NCBI GenBank assembly: GCA_017506865.1
Contig: JAFCMP010000529.1
Span: forward strand, 310,001-374,000
Direction of reading: 5' to 3'
Length of the DNA: 64,000 nt
Source of the DNA: Tribonema minus
Lineage: Eukaryota > Sar > Xanthophyceae > Tribonematales > Tribonemataceae
Below, piece by piece: positions 36,301 through 48,300 of the stretch. The position numbers and the translations under genes were made by a program. Positions within the stretch are counted from its first letter, which is position 1. Every line of letters begins with the position of its first letter. The notes under the pieces are model-generated. The model searched no databases, had not been told where the DNA came from, and saw nothing but the letters and a program-made list of their open reading frames with translations.

Positions 36301-39300
36301 ACTCGATGCGAAGCGTCTTCCTCGCTGTCAAGAACTGCCAGAGTTGACAAGAGTCTTAGTTCACCTGTCAGGTGATTTTGAATCACTGCTTTGCTTCAAT
36401 CAGGATGTTCTGATGTTGAAGTCTGTGCAGCATACCTCATCTGCGTTGTCGTCGCTGGCGCCGTGGCCCACCAGCTTGGCAGTTGAAGTTGCGCCGTCCA
36501 CTAGGTAGAGGTGGGCTGAGGAGAGGCCAAACGCGCTTCGCGCAGCTGCAATAACGCAGCCAAGCAATTACAGAAAACAACAAGTCGTTGAATGCGCCTG
36601 GCGACAGCACGGTACATGAAATATTTTAACAGAGCTGAAGAGACCTTCAGGCGGCACTAGCACAGGCAGTCGTGCAGAAGGGAAGTGCAAAATCAAATAA
36701 TAGGGAACATTCACCCTGAGGGGCAATAGCGACAGTCAGCTCTTGATGATGACAGTTGCCACATCAAGGTGCAACTTTGTGCCTGCACCAGCGAAAGACT
36801 AAGCGCGCTGCCATGGTTTATCTGATAACAATGACAACAACAACAACAATAATAAGTATAAAACAAGAAAAATAGTGTTTAGGGGGTTATCATTTTCAAG
36901 CCTGCTCAAGCAAACCAAAGAGTGAACTCACGTGAACTCGAGCGACAGTACGTCACGAGTACAGTACACGCACCTGCACAGATGCTCTTGGCCAGCGGAG
37001 CGATGCCCTGCTCCAGCGGGTGGTCGCGCGGCGCAGCGCACACTTCAACTATGTCCTGAACTTCAACTGCATGCGCCGAAGACGTGGCAGCCGCCTCCTC
37101 CTCGAGCTCCAGTCTGCAGCGGCATGGCGCCGGTGCGATGGCGAAGCGCATGAGCACACCATCAACGTGGTTAACATAGTCGCTAAGTGCAGAAGTGCAA
37201 GTGTACAGCACTATTCACGTTTGTAAATTGGAATACTTTGAATTACATGTTATTTTGAATTCTTCAGCTCTTCTGTGCTCTCGAGGCAATGCTTCTGGCC
37301 AATATCATTTGGACCATAAGCCACTCCATTGCGGCTTTCCTGGAATTTCAACTTGCTGATTGCCTGTCATTGTGCTAGGCACGAAGCATGTGTGTATGCG
37401 CTGCACGATATCCCTACTTCACAAATCCCATGTTAGCGCTGCTCGTACATCGCACGTGTTCGAAATTTGACGCCTTTGCGCCAGAACAACGGCAGGTTTG
37501 TCGTTCAATGCATCTGACGATGCCACCCTCAGACTTCATTCTGCTGCCTTGACATTCCAAGGCGACTTGTGCGGCGGCGCAATGGGGTCAAATAGGGTTA
37601 GGGTTAGGACTAGGGTGAGAGCCAGGGTTAGGGTTGGCGGTCCCGCATCTCCCGCACCGCCGACGGTACATCCTCAGAGACCTCCGAACAGCACCTGCGC
37701 GCACAACAATCTTCCAGTGCCGTTTCACATGGGGCCCAGACAAGCATCTTGCCACACTCATCACGAAGCAAGACAAGCTTTTGAAGGGGGTGTCCACACC
37801 CGCCGATGACGTGTCCAAAAACTCACCAAGGACGTGTCCACGCTTGTGAAGGACACCGGCACACTGAAGTTCAAGTAACTTCAAGTACATTCAAGTACTT
37901 GAAACTTGAAGTCTCAGGTAACTCCAAGTACTTCAACTACTTGAAGTACTTCACCTTCAGCGTGCCGTTGTCCTTCACGAGTGTCGACACGTCCGTCCTT
38001 GGAGTGTCGGCACGTCATTGGCGACCGTGGGCACCCCCTTCAAAAGACTTCGAAAAAAGTACTGAGGGCCCAGACAAGCATCCCGCACGCCAACTTGACG
38101 AGATGCAAACTGTACAGACCACCAGCAACAAATGTGCCGTGCCCTGTCCCTAACCCTAACCCTAACCTCAACATGCAGCGCCACTTCTGCCACTCCTCAC
38201 CGTTGCCTGTGCGCCAGCGCCAGGCGCGCGATCAAGGCGCCGCAAGCAGCGTCGCACAGCGTGAACCCCGACTCAGATTCGGCGCCATGCGCCGCCACCG
38301 CCGCCGCCGCTGCCACCGCCGCAGCGACTTTGTTGGTGGCGACAAGGATGCCCCAAACGTCGCCGTCATCGTCTAGTAGAGGCACTACCAATGCAGACCT
38401 GTGAGAAAATCAAAATGGGGAGGTCAAGCGGAAGAGGGTGCGTCAAAGGTGGAGGTGTAAAAGGCCGAAGACTGCACGGATGCTGAGCGTAGATGCGGGG
38501 CCACATTCCCTTGTCTTGCAGGCTCCACGCGACGACAATGTGCCCCTCAGTACTTCTGCAGTTACGAGATGAACATCACTCCAACGAGGCGTACCAGCAC
38601 ACGCACAGGCAATCTGAAGACATTGCTGGCAGTACCTCGGAGTACATTGAAGTACGGGTTACCTCAGTGCTCCGCTGCTGATCAGGCCGTCGTCCACATC
38701 CCGCCTCAGCTCGTCCGCACACGACCCGTGCAGCACTACCGCCTCGCGGCGCGTGACAGCATCGCTCAACGGCCCCGTAGCGCCGCAGCGCACGACGTGG
38801 CAGCGCCCGGCCGCGCCGCCGCCGCCGCTGCCGCTGCCGCTGCCGCCGCCGCCGTCGCTCGACTGGCACACAAACGTCAGCGGCGCCGCCGCCGCCGCCG
38901 CCGCCGCCGCTGCTGCTGCGCTGCCGCCGACATCGCGATCGCGCAGCAGCAGCGCGGCACGCTCGCAGCCCAGCACGCGCGCCGCGGCGGCGGCGACCGG
39001 CGCGCTGCCGCATGCCGCCGCCCACGCGGCGCCGGCGGCATCGTCGCGCGCCGCCACCGCAGCCGCCGCTGCTGCTGCCGCGGTGTCCAGGGCTTCGACC
39101 AGCGCTCGCACGTCCACAGTCGCGGTTGGCAAGGAGAGAGGTGCATTGTAATCTGCGGCAGCGGCGAGCACTGGCGCAATTGCAGCGCTCGGCAAAGGGT
39201 CGTGGTTCCTGGCACGATGTCGTGCAGGGCTGGCGGGAGGTGCCACCGGCGGCGCAGGCAGCGGCGGCGGCGGATCTGCAGCAGCGGAGGAGGTGCGGCG

Positions 39301-42300
39301 CGCAGCGCGTTGCAGTGCTCAGTTCGTGCAGCAGTGACTGAGCGTTGGTGCAATGACATCAGCACTGAGAGCCAGCTTGCTGGCAGGGGGTGCAGCGAGC
39401 CAGTTTGATGTATCGTTCCGCATCGACACGGCTGCTGTGCACTGCAGTGCACGGCCTTCGGCAAGTAGCCCATGGTGCCCCAAAATGATATCGCACTGCG
39501 CAAACCCGGCGATTAGAATCTTGTGGTGCCACTGAGGTGCTGCGGTATACGGGCTGGGTGGAGTGCTGCAGATACTGTTGAAGTGCAAGCGTCATTCAGC
39601 GCAACAGTTGAATGCCCCCGTCAGTCAAAGCCAAAGTCGGCAATGGTCACACCTGGACCGCAATCGTAGCCAACCCTTACCCCATTGTCCGGTCTCACTG
39701 TGCAGGGTACATGCACAGTGTTCGCAACACGAGCCCCCGGCCCTCCAGCGACCGCCTGTGTTTGAATGCCCGGGCCTACACGCAGGCCACCCAAGCGGCT
39801 TCCTCACAGCGCTTCAGGTGCTGATGCGTTCCCAAACGTTGAAGGGCGAGCCAAGCGCCAACCAGCACCCCCGCCTATGAGGCCATTCTGAACTGATGAG
39901 CATCACCTGGCGATTGCGATTGCGGGCGCTGCTGCGGCGCGAGGAGCAGCGGCGCGAGCGCCGCCGCCGCCGCCTCCGCCACTGCGTGCAGCGCGTGCGT
40001 CTCGGCCGTCGTAAGTGCGGCGCTGTGACACGGCTCAGCAAGGTTTGCATCAGCGCGGCAGTGCTCAGCACAGCGCGCGACGCGTAGGCTACCCAGCAGC
40101 TCGCGATCGCGTCCCTGCGTACGGAGAGGGGGGAGAGGCAATGCGCAATCAGTCGGGCACGCTGTGGGGTTTACTGCCCCCCCTTTTCCCTGCATATGAA
40201 ATGCTGCAGATGGCGCATAATATGAGGGGGTGTCAAAGGGTCCACCGCACGTCAAGGTGGGGGACGGGGGATTGGCATGCATTGTCTGATCGATAAGGTG
40301 ATGGGGCGCCGTGCTGAACTCTTGGCCAAGCGACATTGCTGGCTGGAGAACGGTCAGGCGCAAGGGCTAAGCACTGCAGAGTGCAAAAGGGCCCAGGAAC
40401 GTGCCATGGCCGACATGCACACCGTGTCCGCTTACCAGCACAGCAGCGCAGCAAGCCAGCGCTGTCAAGGTCGAAGCTCTTGAAGTTGCTGCTCGCTTAC
40501 CCTGACTTCGACTCATCCCGACTCCGGCAAGTAGAGAACTCATTGATACCCCCGACTCCTACCATTGCACTAGCACTCACATCGTCGCCGCCGGCAGCGT
40601 ACAACGGAAACTCAGCCGCTGCGGCGCGCGCATCGCGTGGCGGCGCCGGTGCCGCTGCTGCGAACAGGCGGTCCAGGTGCTGAGCGCTGATGCCAAGCGC
40701 GTCGTCGGTTACGGCTGCGGCGAAACCGCCACGCTGGGCACGGCTCAGGCGAAGTTCAACTTCAACTGCTGCTGCCGCTGTCCCCGTGGAGGAACCGCTC
40801 GCCGGCCCATGCCTGAGAAAGCACGGCCACGCAGCGCAGGCGGCAGAATGGTAAGAATGAGGTTGCATCAGATTGTGTCGCAGAAGCAGAGTAGGTGTCG
40901 CGTTTTGGCTGCTGCCAGGTCTCAGGCGCGCACATGCACAGCACATCTTGTGCAGAACCCCATGATTTGGACGTGTTGTGCAGCCAATTGCAGCGAGCAC
41001 TGGAATACTCGTGAGTGATGCAGGCACAGCGGACAAAACTCGTGCTTCGTCTTGAGCAACAACTCCACATGTACATCGCAGCGCCTGCATGCATGGCAGT
41101 GTTTTCATAAATCACACAGCAAACGCATGTGTGCACAAGTAGAACCGCCAGCAGATGGCCGTTTTTCCCCCGCATGTGGCAGCCTCTATTTCCTCAACTC
41201 CGCCATAGCGCGCACTAATGGATTGCCCACGGCGGTTACCGCTGGTTCACAACACTGAACCCTGGCCCGAGCCCCCACACCCCTGTTTCTTGTGCCGTTC
41301 CAGCATACGAATGACTGTCAGATGACCCCATCTGGTCGGTGATCTAAGGCAACGCTGACAGCAGGCACATTGTGATCGCCTTCGCAAAGCCCGAAACCAG
41401 GCGCTGCGCTCTGTGCACGCAGCACAGGCCACGTCGCTCCCCCTTCATCAATGCCACGTATACCCTCAACGCAAAACCTGACCCTCACGCTAATCCTAAC
41501 CCTAATTTCAACCCTACCCCTACCTACCTAGCCCTACTTGCCTGCGCGCGCCCCCGGCGTCGAGCTGAAACAGGCGTGCCACCCCCGCCTCGACAAAGTC
41601 GACGACGCGCTGCACAGACGTGACAGTGCTCAGCAGAGATGCAGCAGCGCTCGCCGTCGCGATCGCGGCGTCGTCGCGGCGGTGGCGTGCGAGCGTGCGC
41701 AGCGCGTCGCACAGCGCCAGCGCGCCCTCGCAGATGCTGAGCTGAGCGCTGACAGCGCGCTTCTCGTCATTTGCTCTCTGCACACACGGAAAGTTGTGTA
41801 GTGCACCTGTTGAGTGTGATGCTCTGCGATAATGAATGCGGGACGTGTGGGATGTGTGCTGATAGTCACGCAGCGCCAGAGCGCCCTCGCGAATGCGAAG
41901 CTGCGCGTTGACTGCGCGCTTCTCGTCATTTACTCTCTGCGCGTAGGGGCAGCAGTGTGGAGTGAAGAGTTTAGGAATGCGTCATGAATGCGAGGTGTGC
42001 GCTCCGTGTCGCTATCGCATCCATGATGACACTTTTATGGCACATATGTGCGTTGCAGCCTGGCGTGGCATCTCCTGCTGCACTGCGTGCGTGCATATAT
42101 AACTCACGCTCTCTTCATAACACGCGCTGACACCCCGCTCATCCATGCCACTCATGGCCACTCTCGTAGCACATATGTAGGACCATACGGGTTGAGGATC
42201 TTCAAGCATGACATGAAGTAGCCGATGTGCTCACCTGCAGCACCGCCGCTTCGCGCTGCGCAGCGACGCGCCTGGTTGCCGCCGCGGCCGCAGCGCGCCA

Positions 42301-45300
42301 CGCGTGCCACGCGCCCCTCAGGCCGGCCCTCTGAGCTGTGAATGCGGCCCTGGAGGCGCAGATGCAGGTGCAAATAGTATACTTTGAGAAGTTAAAACGA
42401 CCGAAAGCTGGCCGTCGCCAGGGCTGCTGTTCAACGAGGCCGGCCCTGAGCACTGCTGATGTGCTGTTGCTGCTGCTCGAACGGGGAGGGACATGGAGTC
42501 GCTAGAGAGATCCGCGCCACGAACACTGACGAGGTGCTGCGAGGTACATGATCATGTGGAACCACCCATCGCCTCTGACCAATGCGTGGTGTTGCACCTT
42601 GGTGTGAGACTCAACTGCATCGTAGCAGCTCCACAAGGGAGCGCTTGGAGTGATGATGCTCAGCGTGATCACACTCGGCCTCTCGCAAAACAGCGACACT
42701 GTGCTACAATCTTGGTACCGTAGCATGAAGGAGAGAAGATATGATCAATGGTCATCCTGATTTGCAGTCCACCGGCCGCCTCTTGCAGGCGCCCCGTGGT
42801 GATGCTCACCGCAGCGGTGCTCTCCAATCCCGAAGGCGAGCAGCAAAGCCACCCCCCAAGTTCTCCTGCACTCACAGCACACCACTCCATCCACCCTGGC
42901 GCGGTCGGCAGCACACAGCATCTCCTGCAGACGTACTTCAAGCGGTAGCGTAACAGCTTGCAGGGGCGCGCGTACACGCACCACGCTCACTGCAGCACAT
43001 CTACGAAACAGCTCACAATGCATGTGTCAGTGCTCACCGCAGCAGTGCTCGGCGCTGCCGCCCCCGCCGCCGCGCGAGCGCGCCCCACGCGCCGCAGGCC
43101 CGCCGCAGCAGCCGAGAGTCCGGCGCAGCGGCAGTCAGCAGCGCTCCACGGGTGCTCTTCTGATACGACGCCGCGGTGCGCCACGCGGCGAACGTCGTCG
43201 CCTGCGACGAGAGACGTGGAGGATGCTCACAAGGGTAAGTTGAAGTTGAGGTTAAGAAGCGTCATCGCCGGAAGCACACCCGCCGCGTGGTGTGCTGGGT
43301 GCCAGCAGCGCTCATGGCTGGTAATGGCACTTGACAGGCGCGTCGCCGACGTGCTGCGTGCACGCGCAAAGCAGCAGCTGCGGCCGTCTGCGGCGCGCTT
43401 CGCGGTGACATGCCAGCAATGCCACGCTCAAAACACCGTGTCACCGTGCACGTGAGCCTAGCGAAGTTGCTGCTGCGGCGGCACACGGCGCGCTGTGCTG
43501 TGTGAACCTTGTTGCTGCGTATGAAGTTAACATGGGATGAGCCGCCCGGCTCGCTTTTTGCTCAACGAGTGCTGCTGCAGAGAGGGGTGCACAAATCAAT
43601 GGGGCTGATGTGCTCAGTGCCGGGCGAAATTTGTCAACATGAAAGTGCAAATACGCGGTTGCGGGGTTGGCTCTGCGCAGGACACCCTGAGCAGATTCGC
43701 TGAGCATGCCGCTGAGCCATGGGCGCAGAAACGTACTGAAAATTTTCACGCGTACAGCACAGAGCAGTGGCTGCTAAAAAAGGCACTGTGTGGTGCCTGA
43801 TGCTGAGCCCCGAGTGCGCTGCGCGCTTGCATGGCAACGGCGGTCACCGCGCTTTGTTCCGCCAGCCAACATCTTCCCGTGTGCTGCTATTGAAAGCATG
43901 GATTCGAACTGCCTGACATGCGCGACTAGGCGTTCCTCTGATGCGGCGTCACAGCGCAATCCGCTTGCATGCCACTGCCAAGCTTTCGGTCAATGATCGG
44001 CAGCACGCAGTGACACCACCACTTCACGCGTTTGCCTGCAAGTGCAATGTTGTAACAGCTGCTGCTGCCGCGGCCGTCGCCGTTGCCGCAGTTGCCGCTG
44101 GTGCTGCTGCTACAAGCTGAATCGCACAACTGGGGCCTCCTCCACATGGCAACAGCGGCTGTTTGACGTACATCTCATAATACTCACAACAGAATCACAA
44201 AACCCATATTCGAACGGTATCGCGTGCGTCTGCTACGTTACGCTAACACTTACCAGCACACCGCGATCGCAACACGCGGCCCACCGCAGCGCCGCGCGCG
44301 CCGCCGCCGCGCCGCGCAGCGCCGCCGCCTGCCGCGCATCTGCCGCCGCCGCCGCCACTTCGGCGCCGCGCTGCCACTTGTGGAGCGCTGCCGCGACGCC
44401 GCGCCTCGCGCGCCGCTGCAGCAGCTGCGCCAGCCGCGAGGCAGCGGCGCGCTGCCGTCGACTGAGTCGTGCTGCAGTTGCCCAGCGCCGGAAGGCTGCG
44501 CGGAGAGCGGCGCGGGTGTGACGGCGCTGCGCTGCTGCCGCCGCCGCCTGCGCAGCGGCGCCGCGCGCAGCGGGAGTGTGAGGGCGATGCCTGGCTGATA
44601 ATGCAGGGGTGACTGCAGAGCAGGCAGTGCCTGGGTGACGGTATAGGAGTGACACAGCAGAGATGATGCGCGCGAACTGCGTTGTGGCCAGCTGCCGCCC
44701 TGACAAAGTTCACGCACGTCCCCTTGTACGCCTGCAGCCGCAGCACCTATGGTTGACATACAGCTGCGGCACCGCATCCGCCCCACGTCCTCCAGACACT
44801 GCGCGTGCAGAACGGCCTGCGCTGCTTTGCCCAGGACTGCCCGCAAAAAAGCGCACAACTGGACCAGCTGTAGCGCAGTACGCAGTACCCCTCACTCTAC
44901 CCTTGCCCCTGTGCGCCAGGTCTTCTCGATGCAACCCATCTCGGTACCTGTACGAGTGTCCGCGTGTTGCCAACGAAAAGCATCTCAGTACCTGCGCACA
45001 CAAGTGTCAAAAAGGTACCAAGATGCGTTTGCGTCGACAACACCTTGGCGCACACACCCCTGACCCTAACCTAACCCTAGCACTCGGCGCCGTGCATACC
45101 TCCGCCATCGTCGCAATCCGAGACTCCGCCGCGGATGCGCGCGCCGCCGTCACGGCCACCTCCGCACGCGCCGCCGCCTCCGCCTCCGCTGCCGCCGCCG
45201 TGGCGCTGCGCAGCGCGGCGATGTCGGACGCCGCGCCCGCCGCCGCGCCCTCCAGCGCGCCTCGCCGCTCCTGCAGATGTGTAGCAGCGTTGCCGTGCAC

Positions 45301-48300
45301 GTGCGCAGAGAGGGCAAAAGGCGTGAGAGCCTCATGCGCGCGTGCGTGCTCACTTGCGGGGGGGCGCGGCGCAGTCGTGAGACTCGGGAGGTGTGGTGTG
45401 CAGTGAGCGGAGGGGCGGCGCCATTCAGCGCACTGCGCCGCGCCGCTCTTGCGCATGTTGAATGGCAGTGGCACCCGTGCGCATGTGCGCAGCAGCTGCA
45501 TGATGGCTTCACTCAAGGTAGGTTGTGTGTGTAACAACGCCAGCGGTCTCATTGCCGCACTGACTGACCGTGTGCATGACGCTGCGGCGGCGATGCGCCT
45601 CCGCTGCGGCCTGCGCAGCGCCTTCCAGGTCTGCGGCGCGCTGCGTCGCCGCAGCTAGTTGCGCTTCCAGCGCGTGTCTGGCCTGCGCGTCAGTGGCGGC
45701 CTTGCGCTCCAGCTGCATGCGCGCAGTCGCATAGGAGAGCGAGGGACGGTGCTAGTGAGCATCGCGTAAAAGCGGCAAGTCTTGACAGAAATGACGCAAC
45801 AAAAATGCGTCGTGACCAAACACACACACACACACACACACACGGGGGCCCGCCGCGGTCCAACATGAAAGCGACTGCAGCTGTTACTGCTCAAAGGTAT
45901 TTATAATGAATGTCGAAGCACTCACAATACATACCCACCTCGCGGAGCGCTGCCACAGCCTGCGTGCAAGCCGCCTCCGCCTCTCGCACCCGTGTGCGCG
46001 CCGCCGCCGCTGCAGCAGCGCGCGCCCACACACCCCATGCACGCGCCATCACATCGCGGCGTGGGCAGGACACCGAGCTCTGCAGCATGCGCGCGGCCGC
46101 CGCGCGGCGCGCCGCTGCCGCCGCAGCGCGCCTCCGCGCCGCAGCGCGGCGCCGCAGCGCTGCCAGCGCCGCCCGCAGCGCGCGCTGCCGCGCAGCAGCG
46201 TCCAGTTGCAGCAGCACGCCTCGAGCGCGCCGCCGCGCCGCCGTCGCGCGCGCCCAGCGCAGCACCGTGGCCGCCAGCACACTCCTGCTGAGAGCACGTG
46301 CGTCAGCTGCCTCGACGGCGTCCGCGGCGGCGGCGGCGGCCCGCGCATCCGCCGCGGCCCCCTCTGCCGCCGCTGCCGCCGCTGCCTCCGCCGCCGCCTG
46401 CACAGCCACGGCGCGCGCTGTCGCTGCCGCGCCGGCCTCCTCCGCGGCGGCGAGCGCCACGCGCTGCCGCGCCGCCTCCGCCGCGGCGCGCTCGCGCTGC
46501 TGCCGGGCGGCGTCGAGGGCGGACTCCGCTTGGCCAAGCGCTGCTGCCGTCGCCGCGCCGGCGCCCTCCGCGGCAGCCAGGCGCGCCTGCAGCTGCGCCT
46601 CCGCCGCGGCGGCGCTCTCGCGCTCAGCGCGCGCGGCGCTGAGCGCTGCTTCAGCATTGCTGAGCGCTGACTCGGCGTCGGCGAGCGCGTCGGCGAGAGC
46701 GGCGCGCTCTGCCTGCGCCGCGCGCGCGGCGCCCTCGAGCGCGGCGGCGCGCGCCGCGAATGCCGCCTGCGCGCGCGCAGCGGGGGCGAAGTGGCGGCTG
46801 CACCGCCTCAGCGTGTGAGGTCGTGGGTGTGTACTTGTACGTTCACGAACATCTGAAGTATGGTTAACGAATCTCGAGACAGGCGATTGGCGCACCATCT
46901 CAGGTCGGACTTTTGCTGTGCACGGTCGCGGCGCGGCCGCGGCCAGCATACCATCGACGAGGTGTGCCACACGATTGTCAGCGGCACTCATCGTTCGCAG
47001 CAAAACAGGTGGAGGGGATGCAGTATTGTACTGCACATGGCAGACGAAACCGCTGGTCCGAGACGCTACCATGCGGCGTCGTGCACACGCCGCTGCTGCG
47101 CTGCTTGCGCCTGCACGCACACACAATCTGTTCGGGAAACACAGCCAGAGGCGTCACCGCGCCAAGCGTGGTTGGCGTGCTACAAATGATCCTCTGCTCT
47201 GCAAGTGCCCCTTGCAGCAGCGGCGCAACTCACGACGCAACAAAGCCGCACCTGTTCAGCCGCTGCGCCGTCCGCTGCGCCGCGCGCCGCCGCGCCGCTG
47301 CGCCACCGAGCGACGCCGCGCAGCAGCAAGCGCCGCGCCGCCGCACGCAGCAGCAGCAGCGCGGCGCGGCGCCGCCTCGCAGCGACGACTTGCAGGCGCC
47401 AGGCGGAGAAGCAGCGCCGCAGCGCGCGGCGGGTGCGGCGCTGCTGGCACTGGCTGAGCGCTGCTGCGCGCTGGTGGCGCAGCGCGTGCACCGCCACCCA
47501 CCGGCGCAGCGCGCGGCGCCGCCTGCGCCGCAGCGGAGCAGCAGAAGGTTTTTCCAGCGGGTCAGCGCGGCAGAAAAGGGCGTGGACGCCGCCCCCTGCC
47601 TGTCGCGCTACTGCAGGAACATTTTGACAAAGCGCCGGTGAATGTCTGTCGCACAGCCTAGCCGGAGATGGCCACAGGCGGATCATGCACTGCCGCCGCC
47701 GCCGCCGCTGCGCTGCACGAGTAGCATCACTTGCCGCTGCAGCAGGTGCGACGAGGCGTGCTCACCAGGTTCTGAGAGTCAGCTGCGGGCGCCACGCAAA
47801 GCTTAATTGAAGGCGAGCACTGCTGCATCAACACAAGAGTGTTGGCAGCCTACGGCTGAAGCGACCGCAGCACTGATGCTGGTTGTATCCTGAGTTGAAG
47901 TCGGCTGTATGCGTGGCCTTGTACTTCAATCCATCGTGGCTTGACAGAGGCACCTGAAGCACTGACCACAATGTAAGCCCAGTTCAAGTCTGCCGCAAGC
48001 AGCACTTGTTGTTCTGATTGTTGTGGACTGCAATGCGTGTGCAATTCAGACGTGACTCGCACCGTAATGCCAGGGCGCACTATCCAGATGCCTAAAGTAC
48101 AAAAATGATTACTCATCTACATGAACAGGCAGAAGATGCCTCAATAATACTTGCGTAGGTTCAGGCCCAAAATGCAACCACACGCAGCAGCCTCTCCAAG
48201 ATGCGACGATGCATCAGTAACGATGCAGTCATGCAGGCTAAACGCTGCCACGCCGTGGAGACGATGAGCATCGTCACGTACGTCACATACGCCTGTGCTG

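Noticed and set aside
45910..46818. 302-codon Ala/Arg/Cys-rich plus-strand open frame
   Set aside because: Antisense shadow of the coiled-coil exon 45939-46766, which has heptads, splice sites and phase agreement. High GC makes all frames open here. The same applies to plus-strand frames at 32668-33399, 48201-48941, 48969-49814 and 49724-51013.
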